From a virus, in IMG/VR virus record IMGVR_UViG_3300030116_000783, positions 1 to 23,826 of that record: a stretch of DNA of 23,826 bases; one strand, 5' to 3'. Position numbers and translations under genes: made by a program. Positions 4,863 through 10,205 of the stretch are shown here, in pieces. Position 1 is the first letter of the stretch. Every line of letters starts with the position of its first letter. The notes under the pieces are model-generated. The model was not told the origin of the DNA. It saw only the letters and a list, made by a program, of their open reading frames with translations, and made no database searches.

Positions 4863-5129
4863 ACTTTTCTTTTTTGGTTTTAAGTTATTTTTGTAATGAT
4901 GAAGAGCCATTTCAGTTCTTAATAACTTAATTTCTGATTCAGTAATACGTTGCATAGCTGCCATAATAAGTAAATCTTGCATTTTGTTTTCTTTTACCAA
5001 AGCAAAAGCATATGCTTTCATAATACTTTCTGGCAGCTCTTCCACCTCTCTACATTTCATTTCTATTTCTAATTCAACTTCAAGAGGTGGTTCGCCTATG
5101 AGTATTTTAAAAAACTCTTGGCTGTTCAT
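4821..5129 (-). CDS. 102-aa helical hypothetical protein
   Basis: A mostly helical protein. The N-terminus MNSQEFFKILIGEPPLEVEL is followed by a long charged helix, LRTEMALHHYKNNLKPKKKS, and a basic C-terminal tail. There is no signal peptide or membrane helix. It starts directly after the 54-aa gene on the same strand, apparently cotranscribed with it, and converges on the 73-aa + strand gene with a 42-bp overlap. The family is not recognised. No clear ribosome binding site is visible, which is common among the small genes here. Confidence 0.6.
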   Translation of the reverse strand: MNSQEFFKILIGEPPLEVELEIEMKCREVEELPESIMKAYAFALVKENKMQDLLIMAAMQRITESEIKLLRTEMALHHYKNNLKPKKKSLLNRIKTMLGVFR

Positions 5130-5130
5130 G

Positions 5131-5295
5131 TCAGTTCATTTTGGGAAACAACTGTTGCTCTAACATATCAACGGCTCTGTCATCAAGAGTATTCGAGGTC
5201 TGCTTGCAAATTGCACGAAGCAAATCGACTACTAATCTTTTTACAGCAGTTGTGGTAAAGAACTTTAGTAGTATGGGTTTTAAGATTTTCAGCAT
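5131..5295 (-). CDS. 54-aa small hypothetical protein with hydrophobic N-terminus
   Basis: The sequence starts MLKILKPILLKFF, continues TAVKRLVVDLLRAI, then ends with an acidic segment, NTLDDRAVDMLEQQLF. The order, a hydrophobic or amphipathic basic helix, then VDLL, then a D-rich helix, matches a small protein I recall from many marine phages; its role is unknown to me. An upstream TTG (5328) would add 11 residues, but the ATG at 5295 fits that pattern better. It lies between a possible 21-aa gene and the 102-aa gene. The plus-strand frame open across the same bases is taken as a shadow. Confidence 0.6.
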   Translation of the reverse strand: MLKILKPILLKFFTTTAVKRLVVDLLRAICKQTSNTLDDRAVDMLEQQLFPKMN

Positions 5296-5308
5296 AATTA
5301 GTATTGTG

Positions 5309-5374
5309 TTACTTTCCAAACATACCAATATTTGCTAAGTTTGCCATATAGCTGCCTAAATAAGCAGTGGTCAA
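5309..5374 (-). CDS. Possible 21-aa peptide with TTG start and strong ribosome binding site
   Basis: A GAGGAG at 5382-5387 (complement) stands 7 nt before a TTG at 5374-5372, opening a 21-codon frame that ends LANIGMFGK and stops 13 nt before the ATG of the 54-aa gene. It is glycine, alanine and aromatic rich, with AYLGSYMANLANIGMF possibly spanning or inserting in a membrane. The strong Shine-Dalgarno and operon position support it. Length and start codon argue caution: the site may instead serve as a leader for the next gene. Confidence 0.35.
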   Translation of the reverse strand: MTTAYLGSYMANLANIGMFGK

Positions 5375-5407
5375 CAGCTTACTCCTCACACACTAGGCAG
5401 TTTTTTT
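5352..5407 (+). terminator. Hairpin plus T7 tract just upstream of the + strand cassette
   Basis: CTGCCTA (5352-5358) pairs with TAGGCAG (5394-5400), followed directly by seven T (5401-5407). A nested stem TAAGC (5361-5365) / GCTTA (5377-5381) lies in the loop. This has the form of an intrinsic terminator or attenuator on the + strand. It ends 3 bp before the ATG of the first cassette gene, so it would stop read-through from the left or regulate cassette expression. It also overlaps the leader of the minus-strand peptide. Confidence 0.55.
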
Positions 5408-5410
5408 AAT

Positions 5411-5650
5411 ATGGAAGATCAAGAACCAAGTAAAGTCGAAACCATTGTCAAAGTTTGTGTTCTTCTTTGGAGTGCAACGCTATTATCTCTTTCATATTAC
5501 GAACCGCCATCTGGTAAAAAGATTGTAGATTTTGATCCAACTTTCATAGCCTCGATCTTTAGTGCCTCCACTGCCTCACTGGGATTTTCGATAAAAAAGA
5601 AAAAAGATACTATAGTAGATAATAAGAACACTAAAGTAGGCATCAAATGA
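5411..5650 (+). CDS. 79-aa small membrane protein, holin-like
   Basis: Two hydrophobic stretches are visible, VCVLLWSATLLSLSYY (about residues 15-30) and FIASIFSASTASLGFSI (about 45-61), followed by a lysine-rich tail KKKKD. Small size, two membrane segments and a basic tail fit a class II holin-like protein, but no endolysin gene is next to it, so the role is only inferred. The ATG follows a T-run and has no Shine-Dalgarno. The stop overlaps the ATG of the next gene (ATGA). It is the first gene of a four-gene cassette opposite to the structural genes. Confidence 0.65.
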   Translation: MEDQEPSKVETIVKVCVLLWSATLLSLSYYEPPSGKKIVDFDPTFIASIFSASTASLGFSIKKKKDTIVDNKNTKVGIK

Positions 5651-6003
5651 AAAAGCTACTCTTACTAGGTTTATTTATAGCTGCACCTTGTTACGCAAAC
5701 GGAGTACCAACTTGGAGTACAGGCTCTAGTAACCGCACTGAAAATACAACTCAGACTATCACTCGTAGCATTGTGACTGAGAAATATGGATCAGCAGTAA
5801 ACACTTGGGAAGGATCTAATATATCTGTAGCTGCATCTGCTGGTATTGCAGGTGGTGATGCAGTATTTACTGTTGACGATTCATCATTACCTTGGTCGCT
5901 GAATATCACAACAAGATCAGCAGGTCTTATTGAGCAAATAACTCAGAATGACACGATCAACACTACTAGCGTTATTACTAGCTTGTCTGTCTTTAGTCAG
6001 TAA
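5647..6003 (+). CDS. 118-aa secreted hypothetical protein, cassette gene 2
   Basis: A signal peptide is evident, MKKLLLLGLFIAAPCYA, with likely cleavage after residue 17 (CYA|NG). Cys15 is not in a proper lipobox. The mature part is T-, S- and N-rich with a beta-type pattern and ends NTTSVITSLSVFSQ. I recall marine phage proteins with the same T/S-rich body and SLSVFxQ ending next to a second secreted protein like the following gene. It would be exported to the periplasm or outer surface of the infected cell, or be in the virion. Function unknown. It overlaps the next gene by 56 bp in another frame. Confidence 0.75.
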   Translation: MKKLLLLGLFIAAPCYANGVPTWSTGSSNRTENTTQTITRSIVTEKYGSAVNTWEGSNISVAASAGIAGGDAVFTVDDSSLPWSLNITTRSAGLIEQITQNDTINTTSVITSLSVFSQ

Positions 6004-6481
6004 TAAAGCAAGAGCCGAAGGCGATACAAATGTACAGGCTCAACCTAATGCGGTTGGTAACTCTAGTATTATCAACCAGAATATGAATGTTAATAATGGA
6101 ATGACAGGTAAACTACAGTTTGGTAACTTAGTTTGTAGTCAACCCACTATGGCATTTACACCTTTCTATACAGGTAATGATGCACAAGGAGAAGATACAT
6201 ATAATATAAATGAAGGTTGGGGGTTTCAGATGAGTTTTATGATACCGCTAGGAACTAATAATGATACGTGTTCTGAATTAGCAAAAGTAAAGCTAGACCT
6301 AGCCAAAGAAGAATTAGACAAGCAAGTGCATGATAAGCAGCTAGTTCGTATCTTGAAGTGCGGACAGCTTCACGCATCAGGTTATATGATAAACCCTGCT
6401 TCAAAATACGCATACATCTGTAGTGATGTCATCAATATACGAAGTTATGTAAAAGCCAACGCAGAAAAATTTAAACAATAA
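5948..6481 (+). CDS. 177-aa secreted hypothetical protein, cassette gene 3
   Basis: The signal peptide MTRSTLLALLLACLSLVS ends near KARA|EG (residue 23). The mature part has an N/Q-rich region (NSSIINQNMNVNNGMTG), a probable beta-rich core, a coiled-coil stretch KVKLDLAKEELDKQVHD, and a C-terminal CGQLHASGYMINP...YICSDV. The four mature cysteines could form disulfides in the periplasm. From memory, cyanophage secreted proteins end with LKxCG...GxxxxPxSxYxxxCxDV in the same way, so this is likely the same family. It starts inside the previous gene and its last base is the first base of the next ATG. Confidence 0.75.
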   Translation: MTRSTLLALLLACLSLVSNKARAEGDTNVQAQPNAVGNSSIINQNMNVNNGMTGKLQFGNLVCSQPTMAFTPFYTGNDAQGEDTYNINEGWGFQMSFMIPLGTNNDTCSELAKVKLDLAKEELDKQVHDKQLVRILKCGQLHASGYMINPASKYAYICSDVINIRSYVKANAEKFKQ

Positions 6482-6801
6482 TGAAAAAAGTAATACGTAC
6501 TACAAGTCGTTTAAGAACACGTTTTATCGCTGTCTTAGCATTAATTATATCAGGAATTACATTTGGATCTGGTTTTATGGTGTTTTTATATATGAAAAGT
6601 CCAGCTTTTGAAAATCAGTTATTAGGACAAGTTATAAAACATATGGATTGGATTGTTGAAAATGAATTAGAAAAACAACTAAAAAAATTAAAACCAAGAC
6701 CTGTTACAGATGCAAACGATCCAAATAAATGGTTTTGGGATTACATTGAAAAAAGAAATAAAGAATATATAGAATGGGAAACTAAAGGTAAATGGCAATA
6801 A
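6481..6801 (+). CDS. 106-aa single-pass membrane protein, cassette gene 4
   Basis: A basic N-terminus (MKKVIRTTSRLRTRF) precedes one membrane helix at about residues 17-37 (IAVLALIISGITFGSGFMVFL). A helical, highly charged C-terminal domain rich in W, K and E then probably faces the periplasm. It overlaps the previous stop by one base (TAATG). The arrangement is compatible with an anchored partner of the two secreted proteins or an inner-membrane lysis accessory protein, but nothing specific identifies it. Codon use is more A-rich than in neighbouring genes. Confidence 0.7.
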   Translation: MKKVIRTTSRLRTRFIAVLALIISGITFGSGFMVFLYMKSPAFENQLLGQVIKHMDWIVENELEKQLKKLKPRPVTDANDPNKWFWDYIEKRNKEYIEWETKGKWQ

Positions 6802-6806
6802 TTTAA

Positions 6807-6852
6807 GTAGCTAGTTAGACGCCACACGTACAGGTATGTGAACTCTAGCTAC
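6807..6852. terminator. Hairpin between convergent genes, possible bidirectional terminator
   Basis: GTAGCTAG (6807-6814) and CTAGCTAC (6845-6852) are perfect complements with a 30-base loop that contains an inner CACA/TGTG pair. It lies between the end of the cassette and the end of the convergent 166-aa gene, whose TAG stop is in the right arm. Flanking T-runs are weak, so it may instead limit read-through or protect 3' ends. Confidence 0.45.
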
Positions 6853-7345
6853 CTTTATTATTATCTATCTTTTCTTTCACATTTGCGACTTCTTTTTTAA
6901 GAATCTTAGTAAAGATTTTCTTAAATGTTTTCTTGATAAAAGCTAATACTGACTGCATAGCAATCCCCCCTACCACGCTCGCTACTGATGCAGTACCCGC
7001 AGCGATTACAGAAGATGCAATGACTTCTGGTGCAGGTATAGGCATTTCACCATAAAAAGGTATAGTAAAGGTAGCTATAGCTTCTTCACTTGATAAGGTT
7101 TCTTTGGTTTCTGGCAGGTTTTTCGGTATTGATTCTGGTGTTACTTGCAACCCTTCCTCCTTTGCAGATTCTTTTTCTTCTTCGACAGAAGCTTCCTGAC
7201 CTCCCAAACCCGACTCTACCTGTTCCAGACTTGGAAGAAGAACTGGATCTAGATATGGAATCTCTGCCACAGGTGGATAGAATATTGTATTAGGTGGTAC
7301 GAGAATATAATCTGTATCAGGCAGATTAATTTCTGGTATATCCAT
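6845..7345 (-). CDS. 166-aa proline-rich, membrane-anchored structural-type protein
   Basis: The N-terminal 50 residues are rich in P, I and L (MDIPEINLPDTDYILVPPNT), followed by an acidic E/S/P-rich linker. A hydrophobic, alanine-rich segment (about residues 107-134, VIASSVIAAGTASVASVVGG) leads to a very basic tail (IKKTFKKIFTKILKK). I recall cyanophage proteins with the same order, proline-rich start, alanine-rich hydrophobic segment and lysine-rich end, annotated as structural. It is the last gene of the fibre-associated string, three bases after the glycine-rich gene. A role as virion or membrane-interacting protein is inferred. Confidence 0.65.
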   Translation of the reverse strand: MDIPEINLPDTDYILVPPNTIFYPPVAEIPYLDPVLLPSLEQVESGLGGQEASVEEEKESAKEEGLQVTPESIPKNLPETKETLSSEEAIATFTIPFYGEMPIPAPEVIASSVIAAGTASVASVVGGIAMQSVLAFIKKTFKKIFTKILKKEVANVKEKIDNNKGS

Positions 7346-7348
7346 TAT

Positions 7349-8089
7349 TTAGGTATAAGAACCGTGATATGTTCCGCTTGTAGTGCCGTTTGTCCAAGAT
7401 GCACCTCCATTATTAATAGCTTTTCCAGCAGCACCGCCACTTCCGCCACTTCCATAATTTCCATGATGGCTTATGCCATTATTTCCGTTACTTCCATCCA
7501 TACCAAAAAGTCCGCCGTAACCACCAGTACCACCAGACCCAACATTCATATTTCCTTGTGAATTTGGTGATCCAGAAGCTCCGAAAGTTCTAGCTTGATT
7601 ATATCCTTGACCTAATCCGCCAGCACCGCCAGCACCGCCAGCATGAAAGAAAAACCCTGCTTGCCTACGACCTCCTTGGCCGCCACCACCGCCACCACCG
7701 CCACCACCAGAAATACTGCCAGTGTTGTTTATAGTTGCTCCAGATGAAGCAACACTTATTGCATGACCACCATCACCACCATCATCACCAGAATCGGCTG
7801 TGTATTGAACACTTCCAGAACCACCACTTCCAGCAGTTCCATGATGTCCTTGAACTGCTCCAGCAACATTAATTACTAATGTTCCGCCCATACCAGATGA
7901 AACTAATATGGCTGCATTTCCAGCAGTTGCTCCTATAGTTACACCAGATGGAACATTGTATATTTTATCTACAGTAGCAGCCCAATCTGATCCAAAAACA
8001 GTTGCTAAAACAACATTAGTAGTGCTACTTGCATTTACCTCTACAGCAGAAACACCACCAACACCCAACAATATTTGTTGAGTAGCCAT
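7349..8089 (-). CDS. Glycine-rich adhesin-like protein (246 aa)
   Basis: The N-terminal about 110 residues form a beta-type domain (MATQQILLGVGGVSAVEVNA...VNVAG-like strands). From about residue 85 to the end the protein is extremely rich in G, S, N and H, with a run of ten glycines near residue 130 and repeats such as GGAGGAGG, GSGGTGGYGG and GSGGSGGAAG. Such polyglycine domains form the receptor-binding part of some tail-tip adhesins, T4/S16 gp38 being the known example. Here that is an inference from composition. It overlaps the 147-aa gene by one base (TAATG). It is a strong candidate for the host-range determinant. Confidence 0.75.
   Translation of the reverse strand: MATQQILLGVGGVSAVEVNASSTTNVVLATVFGSDWAATVDKIYNVPSGVTIGATAGNAAILVSSGMGGTLVINVAGAVQGHHGTAGSGGSGSVQYTADSGDDGGDGGHAISVASSGATINNTGSISGGGGGGGGGGQGGRRQAGFFFHAGGAGGAGGLGQGYNQARTFGASGSPNSQGNMNVGSGGTGGYGGLFGMDGSNGNNGISHHGNYGSGGSGGAAGKAINNGGASWTNGTTSGTYHGSYT
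7679..7708. repeat. Ten-glycine codon run (GGTGGTGGC units)
   Basis: On the coding strand three GGTGGTGGC units plus GGC encode ten glycines inside the adhesin-like gene. Tandem nonanucleotide units could vary in number by slippage without breaking the frame. Confidence 0.7.
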
Positions 8090-8532
8090 TAGCTTAACCC
8101 TGATCCTGAGATGTACGCAGTAGAAGAATCAACAAAATACATAGTTGCCATTCCTCTACCAGCTAAAGCTCTATTACCTGTAGCAGCATCCGCAGTATTG
8201 TACATGGTTACGTTAGTACCCTGTGTTATAGTTTGACTCGATCCACTATTATTGATAATTGTTATTGCGTCACCAGCAGAAAAAACTGCATTTGGAACAG
8301 TAACACCACCAGTTGAAATATATATAGCTTTCCCTGCATCAGCAGCTACTAAAGTATATGCACTACTTTTACTGCTTATAATTATTTTTCTTATATTGCC
8401 TTTGCTATCTGTGATTGTACCAGTTGCTGTAATTGAACCATTTGTAGAAAAATTACCAGAACTATCTAAAGTAATTCCATCAACACTTGCTCCTGTGTGT
8501 CTAATACTGTTAACAATAACTCTACTACTCAT
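8089..8532 (-). CDS. 147-aa fibre-associated structural protein
   Basis: Starts MSSRVIVNSIRHTGASVDGI, a start I associate with marine phage tail or fibre proteins, followed by TLDSSGNFSTNGSITATGTI, a typical fibre-type turn-rich beta pattern. The C-terminal half (residues about 55-147) looks like a small beta sandwich with AGKAIYISTGGVTVP and ITIINNSGSSQTITQG. No signal or membrane segment. It is cotranscribed with its neighbours, overlapping the adhesin-like gene by one base. Probably part of the tail-fibre complex; exact function not known. Confidence 0.7.
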   Translation of the reverse strand: MSSRVIVNSIRHTGASVDGITLDSSGNFSTNGSITATGTITDSKGNIRKIIISSKSSAYTLVAADAGKAIYISTGGVTVPNAVFSAGDAITIINNSGSSQTITQGTNVTMYNTADAATGNRALAGRGMATMYFVDSSTAYISGSGLS

Positions 8533-8542
8533 AATTTATCTC

Positions 8543-8869
8543 CTATGAAGGTTTTGGGTTAGAATCTTTAACCACTTTAAGGTAATCGTACCAACCTGCA
8601 AATTTAACTTTTAAATCAGCATCAGCATCAATACAATGCCAAAGAGCATCCAATTGATCTCCGACACTAGGATACGTTTCTTTACCATCAGTTGTTCTGT
8701 CAGTTTTGTACTTATTAGCAAGAGCTTCAGCGTTTAAAGCTGTTCTTGCCTCGTCTATTTTAGATTGTTCAAGATGAATCAATTTATTGTCTTTATCAAA
8801 TGCACCAAAACCATCATCAATAGTTACTACATTTGGATATGCTTTTGCTATAGCTTCATGGTCTAACAT
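8543..8869 (-). CDS. 108-aa fibre-associated hypothetical protein
   Basis: An acidic, mostly helical protein with a strongly conserved-looking YPSVGDQLDALWH at about residues 66-78. I recall the YPSIGDQLDAL motif from many marine and other tailed-phage proteins near tail fibres, sometimes associated with fibre assembly. The N-terminus reads MLDHEAIAKAYPNVVTIDDG. It lies in the fibre cluster two bases after the 222-aa gene. A chaperone-like or tail-fibre assembly role is possible but not shown. Confidence 0.65.
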   Translation of the reverse strand: MLDHEAIAKAYPNVVTIDDGFGAFDKDNKLIHLEQSKIDEARTALNAEALANKYKTDRTTDGKETYPSVGDQLDALWHCIDADADLKVKFAGWYDYLKVVKDSNPKPS

Positions 8870-8871
8870 AA

Positions 8872-9540
8872 TTATGCCTCCACCTCATAAAGTGTAATTG
8901 TTCCAGAAGGGGTTACTACTAGGTTACTAGCGTTTGTTCCGTCATAAGGTCTACCTGTGTAAATTGCATATGTATTCCGAGTTGCAATTTGAATACCATA
9001 TGTATGTGTGCCTGCACTTGGGCTATCTTCAAATCCGACAATATGCAAAGCATGAGTACTTTTATTAGTAGATGTATTAGATCCTGCCACTGTTACAGCA
9101 GAAGCTTCGTTTGATGCGTCTGATGAACTCGGATAAGATAAATTTGTTACAGATCCACTTGTAGTTCTTATTCCTCTCATGTAACCAGTGTAACCAGAGG
9201 CTTGCAATCCCATATATACACTCATAAAAACAATAACTTTATTAGAACCTGTAGTTGTAATTTGTAAATTATCCAAACCTGTAACATCATAATATTGATT
9301 AGCTGTTGGGCTAGTTACAGCAAAAGTGTCAAGTTTTGATACGGATTTAACTTGTACAATTTTACCGCCTTGATCTGCACCAAAACTTAAAACACCAGAA
9401 CCATTTGTTTTTAAAACTTGATTAGCACTGCCATCTGCTACAGGTAATTTAAATTCTACGTCAGCATTACTTGAAGCTGGCCCCTCTAGACTTACTGAGC
9501 CACCACCTGATGCTGCGTTTAGTTTAATCTTTCCTGACAT
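8872..9540 (-). CDS. 222-aa fibre-associated structural protein
   Basis: Starts MSGKIKLNAASGGGSVSLEG, followed by a fibre-type linker ADGSANQVLKTNGSGVLSFG that also occurs in the tail fibre itself. The C-terminal 140 residues form a beta-rich domain with many S, T, G and Y, with strands such as KVIVFMSVYMG and HTYGIQIATRNTYAIYTG. This is a typical tail spike or receptor-binding head. It sits between two similar structural genes. Likely a fibre component or alternative receptor-binding tip. Confidence 0.7.
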   Translation of the reverse strand: MSGKIKLNAASGGGSVSLEGPASSNADVEFKLPVADGSANQVLKTNGSGVLSFGADQGGKIVQVKSVSKLDTFAVTSPTANQYYDVTGLDNLQITTTGSNKVIVFMSVYMGLQASGYTGYMRGIRTTSGSVTNLSYPSSSDASNEASAVTVAGSNTSTNKSTHALHIVGFEDSPSAGTHTYGIQIATRNTYAIYTGRPYDGTNASNLVVTPSGTITLYEVEA

Positions 9541-9542
9541 AA

Positions 9543-10205
9543 TTAAGGTGTTCCTATAGCTGTAATTCCTACATATGGTTTTTTTAGTACGTCAGTACCA
9601 GTTGTACCAGAATTACCCCAATATCGTTTAGTATGAAAAAGCAAATGATATGAAGATGAATATCTATTAGCTATTACACTTAATGTTTTGGCAGATGACC
9701 ATCCAGCTCGATCTCCTGTATCGTTATCATCACTTCCAGAACTTTTTATTCTGATAGGAAATTTAACGTTTAGATGACCTAAATATTGAGTTTGTGACAA
9801 GAAAATGTTATCTTTACTTGCTTCTATAGTCGTACCATCTATTTGCACAGCAAAAGTTGATAAAAATCTATCGTTATCATTATTCTCTTGTACAGCCGTC
9901 ATAAATTCATATATAACTTCTGTTGTGCCAGTTGGCGGTTGATAACTAATACTAGAACCATTTAATGTTGCATGTGCATCTGTAGCAGCTTGAGTAGCTG
10001 TAACATTAGTTGTTGTTACTGTTCCATTTGATGTGGTAACTGACCTACCATCTGCTAATAAATAAAACTGCTCTAAGACTACAAGTGAGGATGGATTAAA
10101 AGCAACACCACTAGCTAGATCAGCAGCGGTTACAGAACCGTCAGGCAAACCGCCTACTGCTAATCCAGTAATCGTATTTGAAGATCCGTTAATTGCTATT
10201 GCCAT
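9543..10205 (-). CDS. 220-aa fibre-associated structural protein
   Basis: Starts MAIAINGSSNTITGLAVGGL, with DGSVTAADLASGVAFNP, a short stretch commonly seen in fibre-like phage proteins. The rest is a beta-rich domain with VIYEFMTAVQENNDNDRFLS and a C-terminal GVTAIGTP-type end. Start overlaps the tail-fibre stop by one base (TAATG), so translation is coupled to it. Probably a receptor-binding or fibre-tip component added to the T7-like fibre. Confidence 0.7.
   Translation of the reverse strand: MAIAINGSSNTITGLAVGGLPDGSVTAADLASGVAFNPSSLVVLEQFYLLADGRSVTTSNGTVTTTNVTATQAATDAHATLNGSSISYQPPTGTTEVIYEFMTAVQENNDNDRFLSTFAVQIDGTTIEASKDNIFLSQTQYLGHLNVKFPIRIKSSGSDDNDTGDRAGWSSAKTLSVIANRYSSSYHLLFHTKRYWGNSGTTGTDVLKKPYVGITAIGTP

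Noticed and set aside
5141-5338. 65-codon + strand frame opposite the 54-aa gene
   Set aside because: Hydrophobic and serine-rich complement with no RBS; the minus frame matches a familiar small marine phage protein pattern.
6807-6852. tRNA or attachment-site candidate
   Set aside because: Only 46 bases, no cloverleaf arms or CCA end; explained as a hairpin between convergent genes. No integrase is in the window.
7090-7561. Two + strand frames opposite the proline-rich and glycine-rich genes
   Set aside because: Composition simply mirrors repeats of the minus-strand genes.
8252-8548. 98-codon + strand frame
   Set aside because: Hydrophobic complement of the beta-rich 147-aa structural gene; opposite to an operon with tight overlaps.
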